64,000 nt of DNA from Sthenelais limicola (Eukaryota > Annelida > Polychaeta > Phyllodocida > Sigalionidae), in the NCBI GenBank assembly GCA_942159475.1, contig OW804094.1:20503067-20567066 (forward strand), in the 5' to 3' direction. Position numbers and translations under genes: made by a program. Positions 42,091 through 52,038 of this stretch are shown here, in pieces. Position 1 is the first letter of the stretch, and every line of letters begins with the position of its first letter. The notes below the pieces were generated by a model. The model was not told the origin of the DNA and ran no database searches. It saw only the letters and a list, made by a program, of their open reading frames with translations.

Positions 42091-44004
42091 TTATTTCATC
42101 CTGGTCAGTCCGAAATTGGCAGCGTAATATGGTGAGGCGGGGGAGGGGGCAGGGATATGCTCGAGGGAACGAGAGCCAGTCCTAGCGCCTGGAGTGGCCT
42201 CTCCCTCCTCTCGATCTAGGTCTTGGAGGGCTAGGGCTACAGGGTGGTGGGTTGGGGGTCCTATTGGGATCTTCTCTCGGGGCTTAAGGTTTCTCAGACA
42301 ACACAAAAGGTTGACTTTGCCTCTTGGGGCGAGCCCCTTTCGGCGGAGGTAGATTATTCCCAGGGTCATGACTCCTAGGAGAGTGGGGATGAGAGTGGCT
42401 ATACCCCAGATAGAACTTTCGGACCAAGGGGTGGAGGAAATCAGGGGGGAAATGGGTTTAGGAAAATCTGTCAGGGCTAGTAAGGGTATTTCAGCTCTTG
42501 GCAGGAAAGTCAATTGCTGATCTAAATGGGGGTAAAGGGATAATTTGCCATAAGTCAGATTAAACCCGGGGAGGGGCATAATCTTGGGGATGGGGAGGGT
42601 TATATGGGACTCATGGCGTTGGATGCTACTCACACGCCAATCCTTTCCGACCAGGAGACAACCGCCTTCTAAAATCACCCTGGCATGCCGATGATACGTT
42701 TGTATCACTGGTTTTTGCCCAGGGCACCTCAAGATTGTTTCCAGAGGTTCATAAATAGCCAGAATTACAGAAGAAATGGACTCTCCCTCTCTAAACACTT
42801 GGTTTGTTAAGTTATTTCTTTTTACAATCTGCGCCTTACAAAGGTCTGGCTTTTTACCTAAAATAATATTTGTTTCGCAGGTCGGGGTTAGATGCTCTAT
42901 TGCAGCTGAGCAAATCTGGGGTTCAAACCCGATACAATGCTGAGGAAGAAATGACGCGCTGGATATGCTATCTAGGGCCACCTCCTCTTCTCCTACCAAC
43001 TTTCTCAGGTGGTCAGCACCATATGGGACCGGAAAATACTTTAATCTATAGTGTAAAAATTGAGTGCCTGAAACTGCCGGAATTACTGTCTGGTATATTA
43101 GCTCCTGTTCGCCGTCTAATAATAGTCGAACGTTCAGGTGTCTATAATACCAGCGGTTATCTTGTGGGGTGTAATGTTTCCCTTCTTGTAATTTAGACAA
43201 TATTTCTGCTAAGTAGGCCAGTGGTAAAATCTGGTCTGTTAAGAATCCCCTTTCCAGCTGAATGCGCTGGCGATAAAATAATTCGTTTTGACGGTGGTAA
43301 TTTTCCACCGCCCTACTCACTCGCTGCAATAGAATATCCACTTCCCTTTTCATATGAATTCTATGAATATCTTTACTGAAACCATTTAACTGTGTTAGAA
43401 TGTCTGTCACTTGGCGGGAGATGTTACTTGCTGCAGCTTGGAGCTGCGCGATGTCCAAGCGGTTCTCTGTCATGTAGAGCCTTGTCTGATTCAACACCGA
43501 CACCATTTCTTCCTGACAATGGGCCAATGCGCTCTCGCTAGCCTGAGCTTCTTGTACTGCAGACCTTAATTCGTTCACCTGACCTACAGTAGCGGTGCCA
43601 AACAAGGCACGGCTTAGCGAGCCCACAAAATTGAATAGGCCTCTCTTCCTTCGGGTGTCTTGTTGGACTGGTGTTGGAATCTCTGCCTGGAGGAAACCCA
43701 TGTGCTCCTCCCAGGCACTGACATCTCCGTCTCCCACAACCTCCGCCTGTCTGAGTTCTCCAATTCGCCTTCTTAGGACGGAGACCCAAGCACTGACAGG
43801 AGGGGGCGTGGGGGGGTGTAGAACGATCACTGTTGTCCAAGTCGCGGTCAGGGCTCTGACCTCCCCTTCCTCATACACCAACACCCCTTCCTCCTCAAAC
43901 AAATCGCCATTAGCCATCATAGCCAGGGTGATTATGAGGAGGGACTGGAAGGTGTAGGTTGAGAGAAGTCCGTCACTGGTGATGCCCCTGGGTCGAACTC
44001 CCAT
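42091..44004 (-). CDS. env: Envelope (F-type fusion glycoprotein-like)
   Basis: Encodes 637 residues from an ATG in strong Kozak context (A at -3, G at +4). A hydrophobic stretch at about residues 13-31 is a signal peptide. A furin-type RRKR at 118-121 is followed at once by a Gly/Phe-rich fusion peptide (GLFNFVGS, 122-140) and a helical region with NxT/NxS sites (172, 194). Near the C terminus a membrane span (about 533-553) precedes RRK, a CC pair and a ~75-residue tail. Cleavage site position, fusion peptide and layout match the baculovirus F/errantivirus Env superfamily, which mediates membrane fusion. The first 73 nt overlap the end of pol in another frame, and an acceptor-like CAG lies 8 nt upstream, implying expression from a spliced mRNA. 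Family membership is by motif; no search was run. Confidence 0.88.
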   Translation of the reverse strand: MGVRPRGITSDGLLSTYTFQSLLIITLAMMANGDLFEEEGVLVYEEGEVRALTATWTTVIVLHPPTPPPVSAWVSVLRRRIGELRQAEVVGDGDVSAWEEHMGFLQAEIPTPVQQDTRRKRGLFNFVGSLSRALFGTATVGQVNELRSAVQEAQASESALAHCQEEMVSVLNQTRLYMTENRLDIAQLQAAASNISRQVTDILTQLNGFSKDIHRIHMKREVDILLQRVSRAVENYHRQNELFYRQRIQLERGFLTDQILPLAYLAEILSKLQEGKHYTPQDNRWYYRHLNVRLLLDGEQELIYQTVIPAVSGTQFLHYRLKYFPVPYGADHLRKLVGEEEVALDSISSASFLPQHCIGFEPQICSAAIEHLTPTCETNIILGKKPDLCKAQIVKRNNLTNQVFREGESISSVILAIYEPLETILRCPGQKPVIQTYHRHARVILEGGCLLVGKDWRVSSIQRHESHITLPIPKIMPLPGFNLTYGKLSLYPHLDQQLTFLPRAEIPLLALTDFPKPISPLISSTPWSESSIWGIATLIPTLLGVMTLGIIYLRRKGLAPRGKVNLLCCLRNLKPREKIPIGPPTHHPVALALQDLDREEGEATPGARTGSRSLEHIPAPSPASPYYAANFGLTRMK

Positions 44005-47000
44005 GGTTGGGGCTGTGGTGGGGGTGACGGTGGGGGTGGGGGTGTAGGTGGTGGTGATGGTGGTGGCGATGGTGGGGGTATACAGGGCAGCTTCCTCGGC
44101 CTCTGCACGGGTGAAGTGGGCGTGGCTGGGTTTGGTGAGGAGTCAGGCCTTTCCCTCTTAGTAGAGCCTAGAGGGTGGAACACTTTGATCCTCTTTTCAG
44201 TGCATTCAGAGGTGGTGGTCAAGGCCTTGGGTTTAGGGCACTTGGTTGGGGTCTCTATCCTCCCTCTTTTTGCCCTTGACCTTGTAACAGGACCTGGTGG
44301 TGGTGTGCGCGGGGGAGCAGTCTCCACAGCAACGGCTGGTGGCAGGGGTCGGCGCAATGTAACTGGCTTGGGTGAAGCTAGTACTAGCACCTTCTCCCTC
44401 GGCGGTCGCTGCTGGGGTGGGCGTGGCACTTGTTGTGGTTGAGGTGGGCGTGGCACTTGGTCCTCGTCCTCCACGTGCATGTGCTCGTCCTCTGGTTGCT
44501 CTGCTCTCGCTTGGTCTTCCTGTTCTATCTGAATTGGAGGAGGCATGTTTGGTATGGGTAAATAAACAGTGTCGGGCACTGCCCTAGGCTGGGGTGGGGG
44601 AGGTGGTGGAACATGAACTTGTTGAGCTTTTTGGGCTTGTCTCCGAGCCTTATTTCTCTTTCCTTGACCCGCCCTCGGTTGCCTAGTTCTCAGTATATCC
44701 CATTCTATTTCCCCAGATACCATTTTTACCCTATCCCTATTTATACGCCTGCGTTCACCCTGGGGTCCCCTCATAGTTAGGGTGGTACCCCTTATCCCCG
44801 TTATTACATAACCATGATCCCACTTGGGATCTAATGGAGCGCTGGTGCCTGATAGCACCACCACATGATCCCCTATTTTTAGATCCTTTGCATTTGCTCT
44901 GGCCCTTAATCTCTCATAATTAGCCACTCTACTGGCCTCAGTGCGCTCAGCAGCTTCTCTGAACGCATCTGTTAAGGCCTGTAGGCGCTCACTGAGTACG
45001 GCATCTTCTGTTCCCTCTGGAGTGGGGAATATTTTAGAAAAGGGATATCTTGGATTGGTGCCAAAAGTTAAAAAATATGGTGTAAAACCAGTTACACAAG
45101 AAGTGGAGACTCTATGTGCCCAGAGGGTTGGACCTAAATGGCTCTCCCACTCTGCTGGTCTTGCATTGATGAATTTTCTTAGTATATTTTTAAAAGTTTT
45201 GTTAAATCTTTCGATTTTACCGTTTGTCTGGGGGTGAAAAGCTGTAGAATGCCTTACTTCAGTGCCTATGGATTTAAGGTACCCTTCCACTTGCTGGTTC
45301 ATAAATTCAAGTCCCCGGTCGGTGATGAGCACCTCTGGGGGGCCATACCTAGGGACATATTCATTAGCCAGATAATCAGCAATGTTTTTAGCTGCTTTGG
45401 AGGGTATGGGTTTGACTTCTACCCAGCCAGTTGCGTGATCTATTACAGTCAAGATGTATCTATTACCTTTATCAGAGACTGGGAAGGGACCACAGAGATC
45501 CATTCCCAGTATCTGACCAGGATATTTTGCTATTGGCATCGCAGTAGGAGGTACACGCGCCCTACCCACTCTGTTTACAGCACACCTAGCGCATCGGATT
45601 AAGACATTATAGGTATCTCTTCTCATGGTGGGCCATTTATAAGCCTCTTGGATCCTATCTAGGGTCTTCCTCATGCCCTGGTGGCCTACTTCAGTGTGGG
45701 CGCGCCTCACTACTCTATGCCTAGCTGAGGGTGGCAGGACCAGGCGGGGGTAGGCTGGCTTGCCTGGGGGAGGGGTGAGAGTAAACAGCATGCCATCAAT
45801 TATGGTGTAATCCCCCTCATCCTCCATCCCCTGTTGAAATTGTTCCAACTCCCTCTGTTCTAAACGTATTTTGTCTTTCTCGAGTTTATCAAATTCCCAA
45901 GGAATCTCATCTATCTCCTCCAAGGCACAGACTTCAAGAGAACTGAGAGTCGGCCCTTCCTTCTTGGGGTTTGTTTTTATTCGAGAAAGCATGTCTGCCC
46001 GGATATTGTTTGCCCCTTTTCTATATTCAATGGGAGCCCCAAACTCTGCTATTAATACCGCCCATCTTTGAATTTTGGTGTTTTTAACTTCTCCCACAAA
46101 CAGAGACTTTAAAGGCTTGTGGTCAGTGTAAATTTTGAATTCGCTACCCTGTAGATAAGGTCTGAGCTTGTTTAAGGCATACACGATTGCATAAGCTTCC
46201 TTTTCAATCGTAGCCCAATTGAGTTGTGGCCCAGAGAGTTGTTTAGAGATATACTGAACTGGCCTCTCTATGCCTTCACTATCAGACTGGACCAATATGG
46301 CCCCTATTGCGTAATCACACGCATCGCTATAGAGACGATAAGGCTTATCCAACTGGGGGTGCGCCATTACTCTATCTGAAGTTAGTAATTCCTTCAGAGT
46401 TTCAAATGAGCTTTGCTGCTCTTCCAACCATTCGAACCTGGCATACTTTTTGGTAAGTTTGACCAAGGGATGAGCTACCTTAGCATAATCTGGGATACAT
46501 TGACGGTAATACCCAGTCATTCCTAGGAAGGAGCGAATTCCGCTCACATCCTCTGGAGGCAGCATATCCCTGATAGCGCTACATTTATCTGGGTGGGAAT
46601 TAATTCCATCTTTTGAAACTTGGTAGCCGAGGAGATCTACCTTTTCTTGTTTGAAAATACATTTACTCTTTTTGACTGTAATTCCGTATTCTTCTAATTT
46701 ATCAAACACCAGAGCCAAATGGTGATCATGCTCCTCTTCAGATTTGGAATAGATTACAATATCATCTATGAAAGTCATGCAAAATTTGCCAATAAATTCC
46801 GAAAACATTTTGTTCATGGCCCGTTGGAAGACGGCTGGTGCGTTAGTGAGTCCAAAAGGCATCCTACGGAATTGAAATAGGCCCCTATGACACACAAACG
46901 CTGTCTTTTCCATGCTATCCGGGTCCATCTCTACTTGCCAGTAGCCGCTTTTTAGGTCGATGGTGGAAAAGACAGTTGATCCTGCTAAACTGTCAAAAAT

Positions 47001-47756
47001 ATCTTGAATATTTGGAAGTGGATGAGCATCCTTTTTGCTTACAGAGTTTAGTTTTCTGAAATCGACACAAGGTCTATTGCTCCCATCTTTCTTTGGGACC
47101 AACAATATCGGGCTTCCCCATGCTGAGCTGCTGGGTTCTATTACTCCCAGCTCCAGCATTTCATCTAATTCTTTATCTACAAGTTTTCTCTTGGCCAGGG
47201 GCAACCGATAGGGGCGTTGATTAATTGGACGTGCATTTCCAGTATCTATGTGCATTTTCACATCTTTAAAGGTACCTAATTTTCCCTGCTTTCCTATGCC
47301 AAAAACAGCGGGGTATTTTTCTTCCCATGCTTCTGCCTCTGTGTGGATAGAGGCGAATTCTTGATCTGCACTACCCACTTGTTGCCTTCTGTAACTTTTT
47401 CCTTCCAAAATTACCTTTCTTTTTCTGAAGCTAATTTGGGCATCTAATATAAATAAGGCATCATCCCCCAGAAGCAGTTCATGGTGAAGTTTTCTTACAA
47501 TATAAACTGGAAATGAGCTACCCCCCAAGTTAACTATCGCCTGCCCTTCAGTTTTAAGATCATGACCAGAGAGTGATTTAAGAGATTCCCCCTTTGTCAA
47601 TACGAGAGGCCGATGATGGGTTTTGCAAAAGGCTCTCCATACATCCTCCCGCATTAGACTCCTTGATGCGCCGGTATCAATGAGGGCACGCATCTCCATC
47701 CCCGCCACTGAGATGGAGAGGCAGAACCTCTCATCCGGCGTTTCTATTCCCCCTGG
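43932..47756 (-). CDS. pol: Pol polyprotein: PR-RT-RNase H-IN with Pro-rich tail
   Basis: The frame opens at 47756, overlapping the gag end by 13 nt in the -1 frame, so it is read by frameshift; there is no credible ATG. Residues are numbered from 47708. Protease: DTGA at 11-14. Reverse transcriptase: about 150-345, with catalytic D251 and the FIDD box (D315, D316). RNase H: D462, E504, D529. Integrase: HHCC zinc finger H671, H676, C706, C709, and a catalytic triad D737, D797, E833 with DD35E spacing. After the integrase a ~240-residue Pro-rich basic extension (about 1010-1258) overlaps the env start. The products make and integrate the cDNA. All catalytic residues are present and there is no internal stop. 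The tail is unusual; its role is unknown. Confidence 0.95.
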   Translation of the reverse strand, partial: PGGIETPDERFCLSISVAGMEMRALIDTGASRSLMREDVWRAFCKTHHRPLVLTKGESLKSLSGHDLKTEGQAIVNLGGSSFPVYIVRKLHHELLLGDDALFILDAQISFRKRKVILEGKSYRRQQVGSADQEFASIHTEAEAWEEKYPAVFGIGKQGKLGTFKDVKMHIDTGNARPINQRPYRLPLAKRKLVDKELDEMLELGVIEPSSSAWGSPILLVPKKDGSNRPCVDFRKLNSVSKKDAHPLPNIQDIFDSLAGSTVFSTIDLKSGYWQVEMDPDSMEKTAFVCHRGLFQFRRMPFGLTNAPAVFQRAMNKMFSEFIGKFCMTFIDDIVIYSKSEEEHDHHLALVFDKLEEYGITVKKSKCIFKQEKVDLLGYQVSKDGINSHPDKCSAIRDMLPPEDVSGIRSFLGMTGYYRQCIPDYAKVAHPLVKLTKKYARFEWLEEQQSSFETLKELLTSDRVMAHPQLDKPYRLYSDACDYAIGAILVQSDSEGIERPVQYISKQLSGPQLNWATIEKEAYAIVYALNKLRPYLQGSEFKIYTDHKPLKSLFVGEVKNTKIQRWAVLIAEFGAPIEYRKGANNIRADMLSRIKTNPKKEGPTLSSLEVCALEEIDEIPWEFDKLEKDKIRLEQRELEQFQQGMEDEGDYTIIDGMLFTLTPPPGKPAYPRLVLPPSARHRVVRRAHTEVGHQGMRKTLDRIQEAYKWPTMRRDTYNVLIRCARCAVNRVGRARVPPTAMPIAKYPGQILGMDLCGPFPVSDKGNRYILTVIDHATGWVEVKPIPSKAAKNIADYLANEYVPRYGPPEVLITDRGLEFMNQQVEGYLKSIGTEVRHSTAFHPQTNGKIERFNKTFKNILRKFINARPAEWESHLGPTLWAHRVSTSCVTGFTPYFLTFGTNPRYPFSKIFPTPEGTEDAVLSERLQALTDAFREAAERTEASRVANYERLRARANAKDLKIGDHVVVLSGTSAPLDPKWDHGYVITGIRGTTLTMRGPQGERRRINRDRVKMVSGEIEWDILRTRQPRAGQGKRNKARRQAQKAQQVHVPPPPPPQPRAVPDTVYLPIPNMPPPIQIEQEDQARAEQPEDEHMHVEDEDQVPRPPQPQQVPRPPQQRPPREKVLVLASPKPVTLRRPLPPAVAVETAPPRTPPPGPVTRSRAKRGRIETPTKCPKPKALTTTSECTEKRIKVFHPLGSTKRERPDSSPNPATPTSPVQRPRKLPCIPPPSPPPSPPPTPPPPPSPPPQPQPWEFDPGASPVTDFSQPTPSSPSS
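44013..44026 (-). promoter_or_regulatory. Candidate env splice acceptor
   Basis: On the sense strand a C-rich, A-interrupted tract ends in CACCCCCACCACAG, with the AG at 44014-44013. The env ATG begins 8 nt later. Confidence 0.5.
47744..47756 (-). promoter_or_regulatory. gag-pol overlap with candidate -1 frameshift heptamer
   Basis: On the sense strand the 13-nt overlap contains GGGGGAA (47753-47747), in gag frame as G GGG GAA, directly before the TAG. Slippage by -1 re-pairs the GGG codon perfectly; the next codon changes from GAA to GGA, one mismatch. It is the only plausible slip run in the window. Confidence 0.55.
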
Positions 47757-48922
47757 TTAACATATTTGGCTGGCTTTTGAGTGGTAGAGGCCATCTGCAT
47801 GGCCGCCACCACTGCAGCCTGTACATGTGCATAGCGGTGGGAACATTCTCTTGCGAAGTGTCCCTCCTCCCCACACTCATAACAGACATTTTTACCCCTA
47901 AACCTCTTCCCTCCTCCCTGCTTATTTTTTTCCGGTCCTGGATTATCATTTCCCTTCCCCTTCCCTTTCCCTGGGTGATTTACTACCTGAGAACTGGCGA
48001 TCGGGGGTGGGGGATAGGACGTGTTGAAATATGGGGGATACATAGGCAACATGGGTGTCTGAAAGGGGTACTGGGGTGCTGCACCTGATTGGGGAACGAT
48101 CACTGTGGGGTTGGATGGTTTCCCCGTCTCCATCCTCTCTACTAATTTCGTAAGGTAATTCACCTTAGACTCCAAATCAGCTATCAGCTTCCAATCTGAA
48201 GCATCTTCTGGATTTGGCCCAGAGGGGGCCATTTTCTTAGGGAGGATAGCCCCAATTTCCATTGGTTCATCCTTCCTATCCCCTCTGGTAGGTTGTCCTG
48301 CCAGAGCGAATGTGTGAGCCGCAGCTGAGGCTTGTCTTATTGCCTCAGCCAGGGTATCAGGGCGAGCAGCAAATACGTCATGACGTATTTGCTCATCCCT
48401 GAGTCCCAACACAAAATTCCTGACCAACGTCTCTTGGACTATCTCGTGGTCCAGGTTATCCACGCTGTAAGCCCTCTGAGACGCTAGTTGGAACTTGCGT
48501 CCGTATTGTTTTGCATCCTCATATGGGAGCTGATAGAGATCGGTGAGCCTTGCTCGCAGCTGCTGTTCCTCCTCTTCATTCATGAAGAGGCGGAAAATCT
48601 CAGCCCTCGCCAGATCCCATGTCCTATTGGCCGGTACCTGTAGGAATCCTGCCACGCACCTCGCTAGAGGCCCGCTGGCAAGAGTTCCCAAAAGCTCTAG
48701 AGTGAGCGTATCATTCGCTACACAGTAGGCTTTTGCCCTGCTTATTCCATCTAGCCACTCTCTCAAAGTGTCCTTATTGGACCCATCATTTACTCCTAGC
48801 ATGGCGCCATGGCGTTCCATGCGCCTTCTGACCTCCTTAATGGCTGCAAACCTGGCCCTCCTTTGACCCTCGTCAAGCATGGCCAAGTCCGCGGCATTGA
48901 GATCCCAATTGATGTCCGCCAT
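47744..48922 (-). CDS. gag: Gag structural protein with CCHC zinc knuckle
   Basis: Encodes 392 residues from an ATG 361 nt inside the 5' LTR. The N-terminal two thirds (about 60-215) has the helical, Leu/Arg-rich pattern of Ty3/gypsy capsid proteins. A Pro-rich linker (about 270-315) and a basic Gly/Lys stretch follow. One CX2CX4HX4C knuckle lies at C347, C350, H355, C360, the expected nucleocapsid RNA-binding motif. The stop TAG (47746-47744) lies just past a GGGGGAA run that may serve as the frameshift site for pol. It forms the intracellular particle. The capsid assignment is by composition and position. Confidence 0.92.
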   Translation of the reverse strand: MADINWDLNAADLAMLDEGQRRARFAAIKEVRRRMERHGAMLGVNDGSNKDTLREWLDGISRAKAYCVANDTLTLELLGTLASGPLARCVAGFLQVPANRTWDLARAEIFRLFMNEEEEQQLRARLTDLYQLPYEDAKQYGRKFQLASQRAYSVDNLDHEIVQETLVRNFVLGLRDEQIRHDVFAARPDTLAEAIRQASAAAHTFALAGQPTRGDRKDEPMEIGAILPKKMAPSGPNPEDASDWKLIADLESKVNYLTKLVERMETGKPSNPTVIVPQSGAAPQYPFQTPMLPMYPPYFNTSYPPPPIASSQVVNHPGKGKGKGNDNPGPEKNKQGGGKRFRGKNVCYECGEEGHFARECSHRYAHVQAAVVAAMQMASTTQKPAKYVNQGE

Positions 48923-49172
48923 GTTTTACACTTTGTTGAGAGAGTGAGAGTAAAGAAAAAAAAAGAAAACTAGATGGCACAAGGTACAGAGTTATAACCA
49001 ACAGAACCCAGAACCTAGCAAAGTTTTTGCCCCGAACATTGCTCACCCACTCTCCTTGTATTATGAGTGTTTGAGTGTGATCATTCTCCCAACCCTATAC
49101 AGTGGCCCAGATCCACCCTCCATACATCCCATAAATACAATTTATAAGCTCAATCAGAGTTTTTAGAGTTCC

Positions 49173-49180
49173 ACTCACCT
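49173..49180 (-). promoter_or_regulatory. Candidate splice donor in leader
   Basis: The sense strand reads AGGTGAGT, a full match to the donor consensus, 104 nt inside the 5' LTR boundary and upstream of gag. Joined with the acceptor at 44013 it would remove gag and almost all of pol. Confidence 0.55.
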
Positions 49181-49264
49181 ACTCTTCCAGCTCATCCTGC
49201 CTCTCCTAGGCTATGTCTCACTTCCAGTCAGAAGATTGGGTTGTTGCTCAACTTAGCAACAAGT

Positions 49265-49282
49265 CCCAGAAGTGGTTCGCCA
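49265..49282 (-). promoter_or_regulatory. Primer-binding site
   Basis: One nucleotide past the 5' LTR the sense strand reads TGGCGAACCACTTCTGGG. TGG complements the CCA end of a tRNA. I cannot name the tRNA with confidence. Confidence 0.7.
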
Positions 49283-49283
49283 G

Positions 49284-49860
49284 TGTAAAGAAGACTAAGG
49301 GTTTTTAGCCCATAGGTTCAGTAAGATGAAGAAGTGAGACAAGAAGTCCGAGGTTGTAGTTCGTCTGGATTCGGCCTAGGCGGTGGTGACTCAGCGAGTA
49401 ACAGTGCCTAGGTCCGAATGGTCACTTTATTTTATACTCCACAATCATGAATTATTCATACAATCAAACCCAGGAAATATTCCACTAGCTCTTCCCCTTC
49501 CCTCTAATTGGTTGAGGGAGAGAGAATCTTCCTTGCCCACACGCCGACCTCTGCTCCCCAGGCAGAGACCATATATGGAATGCACGCAGGTCGGATCCCT
49601 CTCCTCAGCCTTCCCCCTCCCACCCCTTACTCATGGATCCCATGGCTCGTGCCAGCCCCCCCTCCCTCTTGGCCCTTCCCCCCTCTTGATACCCCAGAGC
49701 AGTGTATAAGTAATTAGGTCGGGCTGGGGGAGGTGGGGTGAGCCCTGAGTGGCTCATCCCCCCCCTCCCTCCTGGCCAGGCCACGTGTGGCGTGCGTGCC
49801 CTGACCATGATCAGGGCTAAATAGGTCGGGTCTGGGATCCAAAGATGCCAATTCTTTACA
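49284..49860 (-). repeat. 5' LTR (577 bp)
   Basis: Terminal TGTAAAGAA/TTCTTTACA inverted repeat. TATAAAA on the sense strand at 49436-49430 suggests transcription start near 49400-49410. It differs from the 3' LTR by absence of one AG. Confidence 0.96.
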
Positions 49861-49984
49861 CTCTATTTATTAGCCTTACAAATCAAATCTATTACAAATT
49901 AATATGAAATTTTAATTTGAAAAAAATAATAAATATCAATATTTTTACAATATTTGGTTGCATTATTTATTAAAGAATAACGAA

Positions 49985-50885
49985 TTTAACAGAGTCCTGT
50001 GTTATAGAGATTTAGCAGGGAATGCAGCTTTAACAGAGGCCTGTGTTATAGAGATTTAGCAGGCAATACAGCTTTAACAGAGGCCTGTGTTATAGAGATT
50101 TAGCAGGGAATGCAGCTTTAACAGAGTCCTGTATTATAGAGATTTAACAGGGAATGTAGCTTTAACAGAGTCCTGTGTTATAGAGATTTAACAGGGAATG
50201 CACCTTTAACAGAGTCCTGTGTTATAGAGATTTAGCAGGGAATGCACCTTTAACAGAGTCCTGTATTATAGAGATTTAGCAGGGAATGCAGCTTTAACAG
50301 AGTCCTGTGTTATAGAGATTTAGCATGGAATGCAGCTTTAACAGAGGCCTGTATTATAGAGATTTAGCAGGGAATGTAGCTTTAACAGAGTCCTGTGTTA
50401 TAGAGATTTAGCAGGGAATGTAGCTTTAACAGAGTCCTGTGTTATAGAGATTTAGCAGGGAATGCAGCTTTAACAGAGTCCTGTGTTATAGAGATTTAGC
50501 AGGCAATGCACCTTTAACAGAATCCTATGTTATAGAGATTTAGCAGGGAATAACGCTTTAACAGAGTCCTGTATTATAGAGATTTAGCAAGGAATGCAAC
50601 TTTAACAGAGTCCTGTGTTATAGAAATTTAGCAGGGAATGCAGCTTTAACAGAGTCCTGTGTTATAGTGATTTAACAGGGAATGCAGCTTTAACAGAGGC
50701 CTGTGTTATAGAGATTTAGCAGGGAATGCAGCTTTAACAGAGGCCTGTGTTATAGAGATTTAGCAGGGGATGCACCTTTAACAGAGTCCTGTGTTACAGG
50801 GATTTAGCAGGGAATGCACCTTTAACAGAGTCCTGTGTTACAGGGATTTAGCAGGGAATGCACCTTTAACAGAGTCCTGTGTTTC
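49985..50885 (+). repeat. 44-bp minisatellite, about 20 copies
   Basis: The unit is TTAACAGAGTCCTGTGTTAT, AGAGATTTAGCAGGGAATGC and AGCT. Variants TCC/GCC and CAGCT/CACCT are interspersed. It begins about 125 bp beyond the retroelement. Confidence 0.95.
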
Positions 50886-51053
50886 AGATAGCATCCATTG
50901 CCTGACTAGAGGAACAAGAGCCGCTGAGAAAGCTAATAAACAAAAGAGTACAAGACTATATATAGGAGAGATGTAGAGACTATATATAGGAGAGATTTAG
51001 TATCCAGGCACATGTACGACCCTGCCCGCGGCTAGACTATAGAGACTATATAT

Positions 51054-51466
51054 GTGATATGTTCTAGGAAAATGAGTCACAAGTCGCAAAAATGATATTT
51101 TTTAAAGTGTTTATTTCACAAGATCACTTTATTGGAATGTTCTGATTTTTGGGGAGTTTATCACTTATAGTCATATCGATCGATGTATCAAATTTCAGGA
51201 CAATGTATGTAATATATCTTTTCGTTTTAAAGGTCCTCATATGGACTATATTTAGTTACTTTACTGTTTATTGCCCCCAGAAATATTGGAAAACTTTTTT
51301 TTCAAAATGAAAATATCAAACTTTAAATCTAAAAATACTTATCAGATTATCAGACTCTTTACTCTTTACTATCATTGGAATCGGGTTGATCTCATCTTTT
51401 CAAATATAATGGTATCTCAAAATCTATTTTTTGCGACTTATTACTCATTTTCCTGAAACACATCAC
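51054..51466 (-). mobile_element. Family B MITE with ATAT duplication
   Basis: Starts GTGATATGTTCTAGGAAAAT, ends TTTTCCTGAAACACATCAC. ATAT at 51050-51053 and 51467-51470. Confidence 0.92.
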
Positions 51467-51479
51467 ATATACTTTACTT

Positions 51480-51818
51480 GGGACGGATCCTCAGAAAATG
51501 TACGATCAGCAGCTATACACATTCTCTAAATCCTGCTAAGATATTATAAATACCAGGTCGATGTAAATATATTTGGTATTGTTAATTGTAAATGATTCTA
51601 TTTGGATATGCTGAAGTGTATTATGGGTGAGGTCGTCAGAAACAGTACAATCAACAACTCTACATATTCAGTAAATTCTTGGGCTGAAAAAATGTATAAT
51701 ACAATCTAAATAATGTTTGGCATTGCGTTGCATTTAAACAAACCTATTTGAACTGTATTTTAAGCCTCAATTTTTACATTAAATTTTGCCTTTTTGAGAA
51801 GATTGGTGAAGTTGTGAA
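51480..51818 (+). mobile_element. Two degenerate family A copies
   Basis: GGACGGATCCTCAGAAAATG (51481) and GGGTGAGGTCGTCAGAAACA (51625) each start a strongly diverged A-like stretch with TCCTGCTAAG and TTGAGAAGATTGGTGAAG words. Confidence 0.55.
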
Positions 51819-52038
51819 AGACCTCACGAATTTGCACCAACACCAATAAAAAAGTTTGGCAACAGCAACACTATAAATGACAGGAGCAGCTCCAGTTCTC
51901 ACAATTCATCAAGTAAAAAAAACAAAAAGAAAACCAAAAGTGAGTGATGAGTTGGCCTTGGCGTGCCACACGTCCCATCTGTCACTGATCCCCCTTCAAT
52001 GGACAATGAAACCGCTGTCATTCCACGCCCAGGACTAT

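Larger units (their letters stand above)
40552..49860 (-). mobile_element. Errantivirus-like Ty3/gypsy LTR retroelement with env
   Basis: This 9309-bp element runs from high to low coordinates: 5' LTR (49284-49860), leader, gag, pol, env, a 960-bp 3' untranslated stretch, and 3' LTR (40552-41130). CTCT flanks both ends (40548-40551 and 49861-49864), a 4-bp target duplication. The LTRs begin TG and end CA, carry the 9-bp inverted repeat TGTAAAGAA/TTCTTTACA and differ by eye only by a 2-bp indel. No frame is broken. Together these say the insertion is recent and the copy may be active. The order gag-pol-env and an F-class env place it near insect errantiviruses by architecture; phylogenetic position is not tested. 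Confidence 0.95.

Noticed and set aside
44116..45602. Plus-strand frames opposite pol
   Set aside because: Antisense shadows of an intact pol frame with full catalytic motifs.
49985..50885. CRISPR-like array
   Set aside because: Units are contiguous 44-bp tandem copies with no unique spacers, in a eukaryotic context.
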